Part shown: positions 45,799-56,976 of the stretch, piece by piece | Layout: each line of letters begins with the position of its first letter | Numbering within the stretch: position 1 is the first letter of the stretch | Assembly: GCA_026874595.1 (NCBI GenBank) | Contig: CM049308.1 | Coordinates: 18,906,001 to 18,970,000 of the forward strand | Length of the DNA: 64,000 bases | Reading direction: 5' to 3' | Origin: Sipunculus nudus | Taxonomy: Eukaryota; Annelida; Sipuncula; Golfingiida; Sipunculidae | Made by a program: the position numbers and the translations under genes | The notes under the pieces: model-generated | Database searches by the model: none | Told to the model about the DNA's origin: nothing | The model's input: the letters and a program-made list of their open reading frames with translations, nothing else

Positions 45799-46113
45799 TC
45801 AGTCCTCCATCCTGGCTGGTGAGGACTCACCGCCTACATGACTAGCAGCAATCTTGTGCTCCAACAGCATCAGAGCAGCAGCTTGCTGACTTGCACAGTG
45901 CTGGTACACTGACCACACTCCTTGGTACACCTGTAGCTGCATCTTGAGGCTGCGCATCACACACTTGTTTCCATGGTTTTGAGCACGCTTGTAACGTCTG
46001 CGAAGGTCATTGACCCTTCCACACAGCACCTCTATCTGGTCACATGACCTGTTGAGCTTGTATTCCAGCTTGTGAAGCTGTGAGCGGGGACACTTTCTGG
46101 TGATAGACTTCAT
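45799..46113 (-). CDS. Copy 12: 104-aa family protein (intact)
   Basis: Complete frame with T5, Y18 and I88. I88 occupies the last predicted core position and is conservative. Its promoter contains the left end of the 13.8-kb duplication breakpoint. Function unknown. Confidence 0.78.
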   Translation of the reverse strand: MKSITRKCPRSQLHKLEYKLNRSCDQIEVLCGRVNDLRRRYKRAQNHGNKCVMRSLKMQLQVYQGVWSVYQHCASQQAAALMLLEHKIAASHVGGESSPARMED

Positions 46114-46470
46114 TTCTGTACTACTCTTGTGTGAGACTGACGAGAAAACTGAAGTTTAGCCATGATGCTGAAGGTTTTATCCCTGCTGTATCCATAAGAC
46201 AGATCATCAGTGACACCAGGTTCAATGTGAGGAATGTCAGTGAGTAGTTCTCCCCTGGTCTGCATCCTCCATACTCAGTACCACAGAATGAGCAGTTATT
46301 AATGAGCAGTTCACGCCTGAGTGACTTTCGATGTTCCCATGAGAGATCGTCAACAAATGGAGATGATTAAGGATGGTTCTGCTTGAGTGATTCAATACAT
46401 CATTGACCTCATTATAAGCACGTTGTGAAATACGGAATAATATTAAATAGAGTCCATCTTATCTAGAATT
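46114..46470 (-). promoter_or_regulatory. Promoter and leader of copy 12
   Basis: TTTTAT at 46175-46180; initiator A at 46150. Distal part from about 46293 is the same sequence as the distal promoter of copy 18 from 60063. Confidence 0.6.
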
Positions 46471-46684
46471 TTATAGATAATTTCGGCAGTTTACTGTTCC
46501 CCTCGACCTCAGTCCTGTACAAATCAGTGTCAAATTCAGCCTTACAAATACTTAAATCCAATATCCCTCTAATTAAATAGACCTGATGAAGTGTTTTTAA
46601 ATAAATATTATTTAGTTACCTGTTTAATTAAAAGTGAGTGAAAAGATCCTGGTTAAAATTTCCAATTTAATAATAATAATAGTA

Positions 46685-46701
46685 ATAAAAATTATACATG
46701 T

Positions 46702-46756
<55 letters not shown>

Positions 46757-46765
46757 GTAATAATA
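46685..46765. repeat. (AAT)n tract upstream of copy 12
   Basis: Uninterrupted in the centre; the duplicate at 60470-60540 has one AATGAT interruption. Confidence 0.88.
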
Positions 46766-47435
46766 ATGGTAATAATAATAATAATTAGAAATAGTCCTAA
46801 CCTTTTTTGCATTATTAGGTTAAAGTTTAAATTGTTTATAAGTTAGTTTTGAATTTGAAATAAAGTTTAATTTGTTTCGTCCTTTTTAACCACATTTACT
46901 TTGAACACGGACATGATGGGATTTTTTTTCGTGTACGGAACTAAAATTGAGGCAATTATGATAATAGACATGTGACCTGGAACTTATCTTCATTCAAGAT
47001 TTTTATTTATACATGATAATGATTATAAATAAACGTTTATATCAAACGTATATTGAAATTATATAATTAAATGTCTCTCAATAACACGCAGACTGGATAA
47101 CATAAATGCTAAAAAGTGATAAATACTCCTAAGAGGAATAGCGTGTCCTATAATCCTTGTGGTTTAAACACAACTATCTACTTTGTGGTGTCAACATATT
47201 TCATTTTTTCAATGAAATCAACTTCAATTTGGTCATATTTAATTCAGTTAAATGTTCTCTTATCAAATGCAGTGAACGGGAGTTTTACATAAACAGAGAG
47301 TACGAGGCTTTAATTTGCCTGCTGGTCTAAATATATTTAAACAAAATGGGAATTATATATTCAGTGCAAAAAAAGAGTGTGATATGATAATACATAACTG
47401 TTTAGTGAAAGTGAAGCTAGATCTAGAGGATGTGT

Positions 47436-47451
47436 GGTTCTGACAAGAACC
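47436..47451 (-). terminator. Histone-type stem-loop of copy 13
   Basis: Perfect stem, loop TGTC on the minus strand. Confidence 0.72.
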
Positions 47452-47475
47452 ATTGGTGGTACAAGACCAAGACAA

Positions 47476-47784
47476 TCAGTCCTCCATCCTGGCTGGTGAG
47501 GACTCAACACCTACATGGCTAGCAGCCATCTTGTGCTCCAACAGCATCAGAGCTTGCTGACTGGCACAGTACTGGTACACTGACCACACTCCTTGGTACA
47601 CCTGTAGCTGCATCTTGAGGCTGCGCATAACACACTTGTTTCCATGGGTTTGAGCACGCTTGTAACGTCTGCGAAGGTCATTGACCCTTCCACACAGCAC
47701 CTCTATCTGGTCACATGACCTGTTGAGCTTGTTTTCCAGCTTGTGGAGCTGTGAGCGGGGACACTTTCTGATGATAGACTTCAT
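47476..47784 (-). CDS. Copy 13: 102-aa family protein (intact, two-alanine deletion)
   Basis: Complete frame; two of the three alanines at 78-80 are missing in frame, with T46, Y72 and V95. The deletion shifts the heptad phase late in helix 2, so the end of the hairpin may pair differently. Its duplicate is copy 19. Confidence 0.76.
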   Translation of the reverse strand: MKSIIRKCPRSQLHKLENKLNRSCDQIEVLCGRVNDLRRRYKRAQTHGNKCVMRSLKMQLQVYQGVWSVYQYCASQQALMLLEHKMAASHVGVESSPARMED

Positions 47785-48080
47785 TTCTGTACTGCTCTTG
47801 TGTGAGACTGACGAGAAAATTGAAGTTGAGACGTGATGCCGCAGGTTTTATCTCTGCTGTATCCATATGACAGATCATCAGTGACATGAGTTTCTAAGTA
47901 GTAAACGTCAATGAGTAGTTCTCCCCTGGTCTGCATCCTCCATACTGAGTACCACAGAGTGAGCAGTTATTAGTGAGCAGGTCTCATCATTCCTAACTAA
48001 CTTATGATGTTCCCCTCGAGGATTCATCAACTACTCCATGATTACGGAAGTTAATGCTTGAGTGGCTTTAGAGTTCATTA
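47785..48080 (-). promoter_or_regulatory. Promoter and leader of copy 13
   Basis: TTTTAT at 47846-47851; initiator A at 47821. The GAGTACCACAGAGTGAGCAG and TTCTCCCCTGGTCTGC words are kept; distal part diverged. Confidence 0.58.
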
Positions 48081-49175
48081 CCTGGCCTTATCATCCTCAG
48101 TGTTTGTCCGTTTGTTTGCTTGAATGTTTGTCTCAAAGATCATCACCTACAACAGATGAGGGATGGCTCTGTTTGAGTGATATTATGCATCATCAATCTC
48201 ATTATAAACGGGAATGTGAAGCGTTTACAGAAATCACATTTCTGAGGCTCCAATTTATCGTGTGGATAATTAATATTATGAACAGAATATTTCATTGTTT
48301 TCCACAATGTCCATCCATTCTTAGATAACCGTCAAATTCTGTCTTTAGAAATCTTATATCTTTTTACCAGATAAACATTAGTTGACCATAATCTTTTGAG
48401 AAATAACAAATTTTACTGAATTTTCGAGTAAGGACAAATATTCTTTTTTATAAAAAAAATTATTATTAACCATAAAACCCAAAGACTGCTAACGAACAAG
48501 AAAGCAGTCAGAGACCGCATATATAACTCCGCCAACATTCTGTATCGTATCACCAGATCACTATATAGAGGAGATGTGTGCCACGGTTGATTAACTCCGC
48601 CTAGCCCTGCCCGCTAGAATAAAGGCGGCTTCGCTGTGCACGTTAACCAGTTTGATATTTTACACTTTTTAATTCATTCTGATATCAGCGAATGAGGATG
48701 ATTTGTACTGACCTGCCTCACAGTGTTAAAGACTCATTTGTACGAAAAAAATATTATAGCGATCCACATTACCTTAAAAATGTAATGTTTTTTTCCCTGC
48801 ATTACCATAATCCTTTACAAAATTTTGTCGAAATCCGTTTATAACTTTTTTTTAGTAAAGTAACAAAAAGATAAAATAATCAACCAAGTGACCCACCAAG
48901 ACAAACACATAATCACCTCTTGGCGGAAGTAAATGATCAGTAATGTTTTTAATGTTGGAAATATATATGAAAAATATATTTTCAAAAATTATATTTTTGA
49001 ATCGATATTACATTTTATTTGTTTTGTCCTAGCTTGCTTTAATTAGAGTTATATAGACTGCTAGCCAAAATCAGTGCAAAATTAATTTAATGATCAGATC
49101 TTCATAAACACCAACACATTTTCGTAATGAGCGGAAATAACTTCATTCCTATCTTTTAGTCTTCTATCTTTTAGT
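48081..49175. other. Spacer between copies 13 and 14 (right part)
   Basis: No supported gene. Contains the ~855-base segment absent from the right duplicate. Confidence 0.5.
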
Positions 49176-49312
49176 GCAAGGCACTCTCCATGGCTCAGAT
49201 GGGGTGTTCGCATGTCAGTAGTGGAGGAAACCGAGAACCCGAAGGAAACGATCGACCTTCGACGGACAACTACAACCCACTCTCATATAGCCATGCCACA
49301 AATGTTATTGAA
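49176..49312 (-). mobile_element. SINE tail without its tRNA-like head
   Basis: GCAAGGCACTCTCCATGGCT to TATAGCCATGCC is the tail of the 10170-10368 SINE family in the same orientation; the A/B-box head is absent. Confidence 0.6.
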
Positions 49313-49895
49313 ATATATAAATGAATAATGTTAATAAAAGTATAATATATTGCATTTGTCTTCCTGACGAACAAACAACCGAACGAGGCTCATGACCAAA
49401 ATGGCTGACTGATTGATTATGTGGAAGAGAAAATGTTTATTTTCATAGAAGGTGTCAATTAAGCACGAATTTCAATACTCTTGTTTTATTCTGTATGTGG
49501 GTGCAGGTCCTTAACACGAAGTGGGCGTGGTGCTGGTGCTCTGCTTGCTCGTTGCTAGGTGTTCTGGAGCTAGCTTGGGAAGGCGTCTTGGATCTCTTTG
49601 CGCTTGGCTTTGTGTACCATCGACAAATATCTGAGGGAGCCAATGCGGGCTCCGGCTTGCTAATCCCTGACACAACCTTTTTCTTGCATTCGTTCGTTCG
49701 GTTAAGTCAGTACTACCTTACGGCTCTACCAAGATATAGTATATTAATGAAAGAATAAAACTGTGCATTAAACGGGGAATAAAGGGCTAGATGTGGCCTC
49801 AAAGAAAAATATTGTAAAATTGACAAGATTATTATCACCGAAAGAACTGATTTTTATGACATTTTATATGCAAATGTTTGATGAAAGTTAAGCTA
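49313..49895. other. Spacer with unassigned overlapping frames
   Basis: Frames of 72 codons (minus, 49455-49673) and 87 codons (plus, 49495-49758) overlap and are copied at 62.4 kb. Neither has a recognisable domain. Confidence 0.35.
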
Positions 49896-49911
49896 GATCT
49901 AGAGGATGTGT

Positions 49912-49927
49912 GGTTCTGACGAGAACC
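49912..49927 (-). terminator. Histone-type stem-loop of copy 14
   Basis: GGTTCTCGTCAGAACC: perfect stem; loop CGTC, so the usual T at loop position 1 is C. Shared with copy 20. Confidence 0.66.
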
Positions 49928-49951
49928 ATTGGTGGTACAAGACCAAGACAA

Positions 49952-50266
49952 TCAGTCCTCCATCCTGGCTGGTGAGGACTCACCACCTACATGGCTAGCA
50001 GCCATCTTGTGCTCCAACAGCATCAGAGCAGCAGCTTGCTGACTGGCACAGTGCTGGTACACTGACCACACTCCTTGGTACACCTGTAGCTGTATCTTCA
50101 GACTGCGCATCACACACTTGTTACCATGGTTTTGAGCACGCTTGTAACGTCTGCGAAGGTCATTGACCCTTCCACACAGCACCTCTATCTGATCACATGA
50201 CCTGTTGAGCTTGTTTTCCAGCTTGTGGAGCTGTGAGCGGGGACACTTTCTAGTGATAGACTTCAT
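49952..50266 (-). CDS. Copy 14: 104-aa family protein (intact)
   Basis: Complete frame with T5 and I58; otherwise consensus, and identical in protein to its duplicate copy 20. The core promoter has lost about 16 bases between the TATA-like box and the distal words. Function unknown. Confidence 0.78.
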   Translation of the reverse strand: MKSITRKCPRSQLHKLENKLNRSCDQIEVLCGRVNDLRRRYKRAQNHGNKCVMRSLKIQLQVYQGVWSVYQHCASQQAAALMLLEHKMAASHVGGESSPARMED

Positions 50267-50600
50267 TTCTGTACTACTCTTGTGTAAGACTGACGAGAAA
50301 ACTGAAGTTGAGCCGTGATGCTGCAGGTTTTATCCCTGCTGTGACATCAGTGACGTGAGTTTCAATGTGAGAAAAGTCAGTGAGTAGTTCTCCCCTGGCC
50401 TGCGTCCTCCATACTGAGTACCACAGAGTGAGCAATTATTAGTGAGCAGGTACGTCACACCTGCCTGATTTTGGGTGTTCCCCTTGAGAGATCGTTAACT
50501 GATGGAAATGATTAAATAATGTTCTGCTTGAGTAATTCAGTACCTCATTAACCTCATTATAACCATTGGGTGAAATACGGAATAATATTAATTAGAGTCC
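50267..50600 (-). promoter_or_regulatory. Promoter and leader of copy 14
   Basis: TTTTAT at 50328-50333; initiator A at 50303. The TCCATATGACAGAT segment is missing, bringing the distal words closer to the TATA-like box. Confidence 0.58.
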
Positions 50601-50795
50601 ATCAACAGTATACCGTACCCTCCAAATCATTACTGTGCAAATTACCGTCAAATTCTGCCTTACTTTATCAATATTCCTTGATCATGTAGACGTTTATATT
50701 ATTTAAAAAAAAAATACATTATCTTTTTTATTTCTCATTGGAGAGAAAGACTGTGGTTTAAATTTCCATTTATAGATTACTACTACTACTACTAC

Positions 50796-50837
<42 letters not shown>

Positions 50838-51591
50838 TAATAATAATGATAAAAATAATAAATTATGATTATAATAATATTATGATAATAATAATGATAA
50901 TAATAATAATATTAACAATAATAATAATAAAAGTAAAATTAATCTGATATAAATAATAATAAAAAAATAAAAATAATAATAATAATAATAATATAAATAA
51001 TAATAAAAATATGTAATAACAACAAAAACAATCATCATCGTCATTGCCATTTCGGTTCCGTTATGTGATTAAATTGTATCAGTTTTAATTATTCATTTTG
51101 TATTTGAAATTTAGTAAAATAAGTCAGTCCTGTCTTACTTAAATATATTTCCTAAGGCCTTTTTGCACTGTGTAATTATTTTTACATTTGAACTGTTTTC
51201 AAGTTTTACTATTATTGGACAGGTTACTTAATACCTGTTGCCAACTTAAGATTCTATTTCTACAACATATTTATTAGACTTAAACGTAGAATAAAAGTAG
51301 ACATATATGACAGCGTGAATTCAGTAAAAGGAACACTGCTTTAAACATTAATTACATTTCCCGTGATCCCAAAAGTTAAAATACATTACTCTATTCTGCG
51401 ATGGATAAAGTGTTTTATATTTATCAGATATAAACTTCATCGCTGCGATTGTTGGTTTATATAAAAGCACTCCCTTCAAATTGAGTAGAAATGGGAGAGA
51501 TTTAACACAACAAATAGACACGGTAAGGCTATAAATCAACTGCTTTTCAAAATATAGTAAAATAACTTAGAAAATTGACCTAGACATACAA
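50601..51591. other. Spacer between copies 14 and 15
   Basis: ATT/AAT-rich DNA at about 50776-51010, then a spacer resembling 58860-59490. No gene. Confidence 0.55.
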
Positions 51592-51706
51592 ATTGTCCCC
51601 CGCCATACGTTAAATATAGGAAAGTGTGGCATCGTTAATGGGGCGGGAGAGACGGACGGACAGACGCGGACAATTTTAGAAGTCCTCCCTCCTTTCGACG
51701 GGGGAC
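51592..51706. mobile_element. Possible small MITE with GTCCCCCGYC ends
   Basis: TTGTCCCCCGCC at the left and CGACGGGGGACTAA at the right are inverted. The interior is short with GACGGACGGACAGACG. No clear target duplication. The matching spacer near 59400 lacks it, which supports an insertion. Confidence 0.4.
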
Positions 51707-51828
51707 TAAATATATTACGTGCTACACTGAATGTTATATAAGATATAAAACATAGGACATTATGGACACTGGATAAAAAATAGAAGGCAAATGTTTGGTG
51801 CAAGTAAAGCAAGATCTAGAGGATGTGT

Positions 51829-51844
51829 GGTTCTGATAAGAACC
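51829..51844 (-). terminator. Histone-type stem-loop of copy 15
   Basis: Perfect stem, loop TATC; follows a damaged gene. The next element is altered to CTCTAGATCTTGC. Confidence 0.6.
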
Positions 51845-51849
51845 ATTAG

Positions 51850-52098
51850 TGGTACAAAAGTAGCAGCTTGCTGACTTGCACAGTGCTGTTAAACTGACCA
51901 CACTCCTTGGTACACCTGTAGCTGCATCTTGAGGCCACGCATCACACACTTGTTTCCATGGTTTTGAGCTCGCTTGTAACGTCCGCGAAGGTCATTGACC
52001 CTTCCACACATCACCTCTATCTGGTCACATGACCTGTTGAGCTTGTTTTCCAGTATGTGGAGCTGTGAGCGGGGACACTTTCTGGTGATAGACTTCAT
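51850..52098 (-). pseudogene. Copy 15: family member with a nonsense codon and 3' deletion
   Basis: Family residues 1-69 (I15, M30, G39 and G55 variants), then Tyr70 is TAA. A few codons further, after GCTGCT, the rest of the coding region through the stop is deleted, bringing the sequence directly to TTGTACCACTAATGG and the stem-loop. Helix 2 would be half missing. Confidence 0.75.
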
Positions 52099-52260
52099 TT
52101 CTGTACTTCTCTTGTGTGAGCCTGACGAGAAAACTGAAGTTGAGCCGTGATGCTGCAGGTTTTATCTCTGCAGTACCCGTTGACAGAGAAATGAGCAGTT
52201 CTCCCAACTCGACACCGTAAAGTGAGCAGTTCTTACTGAGCAGTTGAAGTAACGCTTCAC
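52099..52260 (-). promoter_or_regulatory. Truncated promoter of copy 15
   Basis: TTTTAT at 52160-52165. Upstream words are reduced to two or three TGAGCAGTTCT-like repeats, and homology ends near 52250. Confidence 0.45.
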
Positions 52261-53044
52261 TGGATTTTGCTTCCTGTTGGAATTAGGTAATTGTAATAGG
52301 GAATACAGATTGTCAATTATTGACACGCCTTATTATTAACAATACAGACAAACGTAGTATATATGAAGAAAGATAGTTCAAAATTGATCATAAAAAGAAT
52401 TATACAGGAGAATAAGCGTGGTTCCTGTGAAATCTATAGTTACTATGTATTTTATAATAACGATATTGTTGATTCTTGACAAAAAGATACCAATGATTGA
52501 TTTGATTTATTTTTCAAAGTAAATTGTCAGGTTCGTGTGTAGCTGTATGGATTTTCAACTTGTTACTGGACTATTAGAACTCACATTTACACACACACAC
52601 ATGCGCGTGCACACTTATATACACACACTTGGGCTGGGTATCGCTGTGCCTGTTCAGGTACAATACGTATTACATACACTTTATTCGATACCCGATACGT
52701 ATTGACAATACGATCTATTTTTTCTTTGTATGGCATTTTCTGAATAATAGCTCCGAGGACACAATGCTTCTTATTTGTTATAAACACCATATCTATCATG
52801 CTCTGCATTTATGCTGGATATTAATTAATATGAAAATAAGTTAAAATTATTATAAAAAAGTTAATAAAAACAACTGATTAAAAAATCTTTATTTTGTATA
52901 TCACGTCATTCCAAGCAGGCATATCTTGTTTAAGCACTTGTCTTGTTGAAACCTTAACTGCAAAATAACTTGTAAAAAGTGGCTACGCCTGATAGTTTAA
53001 GTTATACTTGAATCCATTTTTGTTAGAGGTCGTTTTTTCTTCGA
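52261..53044. other. Unannotated stretch with a CA microsatellite
   Basis: CACACACAC with ATGCGCGTG interruptions near 52590-52627. No gene. Confidence 0.5.
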
Positions 53045-53850
53045 TACCATCAATACACTATGCAAAGCGTATAGTATATAAGTCCTATAGAGGACCCGGC
53101 AAAGCTACGGCCGTGCCCCTTATAGTTCCGGGGTGATCCGGGGTTTAAACCGTAGCGCTGCCGGAATGGTCCGGGAGGGCGAGCCGGCAGTTTTTGACAT
53201 CCAAAAACTGCCGGGGCGATTCGTGGTGATCCGGGGCGGAATGTAATCCGTGGTGATCTGGGGCTCATCCGTAGTTCTGACGGGTCAATGCCGTGGGTGT
53301 CCGTGCCACTGCCGTTGAAGTCCGAGGCACTGCCATGACAGTCCTTGGAGGTCCTTAACGTTGAAAATAACCCGAACTACCCCGGCAGATCGACGAACCA
53401 ACACGGCAGAGCCGCTGACTTCCACGACAGTGCCCCGTCGGAGCTACGTATCGACCCGAACTAGCGCGGCAAACAAAAACAGCAATCCGTTGCGCATCCG
53501 TGTTGAGACGTAGCTCTGCCAAGATAAACAGGGGCTCTGCCGGGACGATTCGGGGCTCTGCCGAGACGGTCCGGGGTAATCCGGGGTGCTGCCGTGATGG
53601 TCCGGGGCTATCCGTGGCTGGGCCGGAGTTATTCCAGTGCATCCGGGGTGCTGCCATGATGGTCCTTGGCGCTGCAGGGACGATCTGGGGGTCTACAGTA
53701 GTGCTGCTGTGTGAAATTGCGATTTCTGCCCATTTCTGCCAAAAAAAAAACACCCCGGATCACTACGGACCACCCCGGACAGTATCCTGGGTGATCGGTG
53801 GTTATCCTTGCCTATCCGTATAGTACTGCCTGCTTCAGTGGGACTGTAGC
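53045..53850. repeat. GC-rich CCGGGG repeat island with perfect hairpin
   Basis: Degenerate ~25-40-base repeats of the type GCTGCCGTGATGGTCCGGGG in an AT-rich neighbourhood. At 53184-53214 a perfect 13-pair hairpin (CCGGCAGTTTTTG / CAAAAACTGCCGG, loop ACATC) stands near one end. Overlapping 132- and 107-codon frames follow from the GC bias; I do not support a gene. Confidence 0.65.
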
Positions 53851-54324
53851 TTATCGGTAACCGTACCGACGTTGTGTATCGAAGCGTATGCATATATTTG
53901 TATACTGATACAGACCTAACACACACATACACACACGAAAACATTACAGTGCATTGGTTTAGTACTCAAGACGGTTCCAGGAGGGTGTATAAACAATGTT
54001 TTACTTATTCCTTAAATGAAACTACACGGTTGCTAGAGAAACTCTGGTCATTTAGATAATCTGAAGCTAAAAGGGTTCACTGCGATGTATTAATTTAAGA
54101 ATTTTCCCTTGTGGTGGATTTTTTAAGATTAAGGAAATTATTGATTTCATGTACTTTATTTTTAAATCGATATTTCTTGGCCACTAAGCACTCAAAGCAT
54201 TCCATTTTCAACACGCGGAATTGTTAACAGATCTCTAAAAGCCATTTTTTTAAATAGAATTTTATCACAGAAAATTTCGAAACAGAATATTATTTACGTA
54301 TGTTCCCAATAAAGCCGGTTGGAC
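53851..54324. other. Unannotated stretch
   Basis: A short ACACACATACACACACG run near 53910-53938; otherwise nothing recognised. Confidence 0.4.
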
Positions 54325-54400
54325 AGGCGAGTGGAAAAACGCTCGACAGTCTCTGCTGGCGACCAGAGTTCGAATCCCCAAGTGGCCATAAGGATTGGTT
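54325..54400 (+). mobile_element. tRNA-like SINE head
   Basis: GGCGAGTGGAAAAACGCTCG (A-box region), CTGGCGACCAGAG, then GTTCGAATCCCC (B box). Close to the head of the 10170-10368 family; the tail is missing. Confidence 0.5.
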
Positions 54401-55477
54401 AGGTGCCTCTAACAGGTATGCTCAAATTAACGACTATTATATAGTGAAATATAGCTAATAACAAACATACTTTGAATTCTTGACAATATCCACATGATAA
54501 AAAAATATGTACATGTCTGGGTTGAATAGCATTTATATGTAAAATAAAAAGGAAATACAAAAAAGGAAAAACATTTCTTAAACAGACTTGAGAGATAGTT
54601 TCTTAAATAGAAACCATAAAATTTTAACTTAAGTAAAAGATGCTTGTATGAAATGCAGTTTTAATGGCCAGTCAACGTCAGTGAGGCAAAACGTATCTCC
54701 GCCATGTGCAAGTCTATAAACTCTATAGTTTGCCGATGAGGGCGCGGTTAATGTGAAAACGTTTCTCCGGCTTATGCTTGTAAGATACAGGTCTAATACC
54801 ACCTTTTAACGATAAACGGGTAAATTGCGTTCATTAGTAACTGATCTATAACCGTTACTAATAATTAAAGATAGTGACTTTTTTGTTTTACTTTTAATAC
54901 ATCTGTTTGTAGACAATAATAAATCCAACCACTTAACAGTTTGAAATCCTAGCCAAAAACAGCAGGCCGTATACACTGGACACACCAGTTTCTTGTTGTA
55001 TTGTAGCTACAGCGTATGGTTCGATACTCAGACAGTCTTTGCTTATCCTCTCAACCGAGCATTATGGCACATTGGTCATTTTCTTATTTGTAAAACTGAT
55101 TTATAAATTTATAAATACTTCATGGATTAAAAATTACTGAGTGTGTAATTGGTTAAGGGAGTGCAGAGATTTATTAATTTACAAAACAAAATACGGAATA
55201 TTTAAGTCACCCACACACTCATAAAGTTATATCTTTTTCAATCGACTACTAAGACCCTCAAACTGCATCCTGAAGATGTAGAAAAATTAAAATGATAACA
55301 TAATAGCATCAAATTTATTTTACACGAAGTGATAAAGGTACATTCCTTTTAATAGGGAAGAGCCGCTTATTTTATTTTTCATTTTTTTATGGGGGTCGTT
55401 TTTCAGTTAATTAGCACTGAGTCGGCAGTAATGATGCTATTTCTTCAAAGAAATCTCTGCATGTGTTAATAATCAAT
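54401..55477. other. Unannotated stretch
   Basis: AT-rich, no gene or repeat assigned. Confidence 0.4.
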
Positions 55478-56215
55478 TTTTAGCTCAGCTGATTAAAAAG
55501 TCATCTGAGCTATAGCGATCACTCTTTGTCCTTCGCCCGTCTGTACATTTGTCCGTTTGTCTGTCCGTCCGTTTGGGCACAAATCGTAACCGTTGGACCG
55601 GGAAACTTACAAAAGCTTCAAAATCTGAATTACTAATACATTGATTACCATGATTCTTTCGACGCATATTTATCATTGAGTGTTTCATCATTTCATGAAG
55701 ACTGGTGGTGCCACCTGTATTTTTTTCTAATTTTTACGCATTTCCCCCCTATTTTAAATACCTTCAGATGAAGCAGTTCGTCCGTTAAGAGGGCACAAAT
55801 CGGAACCGTTACATCTAGAAACGTCTAACTGTACATATAGGGAGTTCAAAGGCATATCTCCTCGGAAACCTGAAGTAAGGTAATGGTGACCTATATTTTG
55901 TTAAATATTGGCTGAAAACATGATCTTGAGCACCCATTCAGTCAGACGGGGCACTAATTGTATCCGCTAGCCTAGAATCTTCTAGCGAGACATTCAGGCA
56001 GGTCCTGGGTAAATCTGCAGGGAAACCTGAAATTTGGTCATGGTGACCAATATTCTGTGAATTATGAGCAAAGAGCATTATTTTAGAACCATGAAAATCA
56101 AATGGGCCCAAATTGTATCTGCAAGTCCTAGAATGCTACAGTGCAATATACAGGGAAGTCTTGGGCAATTTTCATGGAAACCTGAAATTCATTTTCATTC
56201 ATTTTTGCATACGGA
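55478..56215 (+). repeat. AGCTCAG-ended dispersed repeat
   Basis: Starts with TTAGCTCAGCTGATTAAAAA, the fold-back end, then TAGCGATCACTCTTTGTCC, TCCGTCCG words and CGTAACCGTTGG. The later part has GGAAACCTGAA subrepeats near 55864, 56023 and 56178. Mirror image of 38773-39772. Confidence 0.7.
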
Positions 56216-56254
56216 TTGCTCAAATGCACCAATTCAATAATTTCATAATTCGCA

Positions 56255-56665
56255 ACTTGTATGAAGGAAGATCTTTATAGAAGAGCCTTCCAACACTACA
56301 CAATCGATGATGCTTTACGAGGGAAGTTGACAGACAAAATACACTATTTATTATTTTTAACAGACTTTCTTTGTATAGGAGTAACTCAGAGTCACCGGGT
56401 ACTGTCTCGATGTACTGGAACACCACCGATTATTCCTGGAGAAACGCAGACTGGTATCTGGCATCCCCAGTGACCAATGTCTGATCTGCGTGGTCACTCA
56501 ACACCCACAAAACAAAATACAGACGCTGAATGCCCTTGCCCAAGGGCTTCACTCTCAGACACTGGCGGTATGTTCACCTCCCCGACGACCAGAGATTTGA
56601 CCGACCACTTGAGAGTGACAGGAATAGTCATATAAAAAATACGAAAAACAAATCTCGATGAGAAA
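56255..56665 (+). repeat. Gene-fragment relic repeat, copy B
   Basis: MKEDLYRR, then an acceptor-like TTTTTAACAG at 56354-56363, then the open reading LSLYRSNSESPGTVSMYWNT. Further on, CACCTCCCCGACGACCAGAG (56577-56596) matches TACCTCCCCGACGACCAGAG of copy A. Lies immediately downstream of the copy 16 fragment. Confidence 0.55.
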
Positions 56666-56976
56666 GACAGTTGCCTTATTTTTTTAACTCTGAAAGGTAT
56701 CCTGCAGTATGTATCAAACTATTCACTTGACACGTCAGTCAACTCCTGAGGACATTGTATGTGCCAAATGGATTTCATAACAATCTATATAATTGAAAAA
56801 TTCCCTGCATGATAAATACATGCTGGGTTTTTCATCGCTTTGCAATAATAACTATTTTTATCGTATTTGTGATGACTTAGGACTAGAACAGTCGTCCGCC
56901 CTGCTTAAGATAAATAACACGGTGGTTAGATATACGTAAAATTTAGTAAAAAGATCTTAAATGTACTTTATTTGTA
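56666..56976. other. Stretch between relic B and copy 16
   Basis: No gene. It lies where an intron would be if the copy 16 GTAAGT joined a downstream exon, but relic B is in the opposite orientation. Confidence 0.35.

Larger units (their letters stand above)
46293..51083. repeat. Tandem segmental duplication, left copy
   Basis: From 46293 the sequence is almost identical to 60063 onward and the match continues to the window end (51083 corresponds to 64000). It carries copies 13 and 14 and their spacers. The left copy has about 855 bases (48248-49102) that the right copy lacks. Confidence 0.9.

Noticed and set aside
46624-46846. Poly-isoleucine and poly-asparagine frames over AAT tracts (also near 1066, 44755, 58651, 60390)
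   Set aside because: Translations of microsatellites in arbitrary frames.
49455-49758. Overlapping frames conserved between the two duplicates (also 62372-62627)
   Set aside because: Conservation only reflects the recent segmental duplication; the frames overlap on opposite strands and have no recognisable domain.
53355-53823. 132- and 107-codon frames in the GC-rich island
   Set aside because: Stop-poor because of GC bias; both strands open at once; repeat-like residues.
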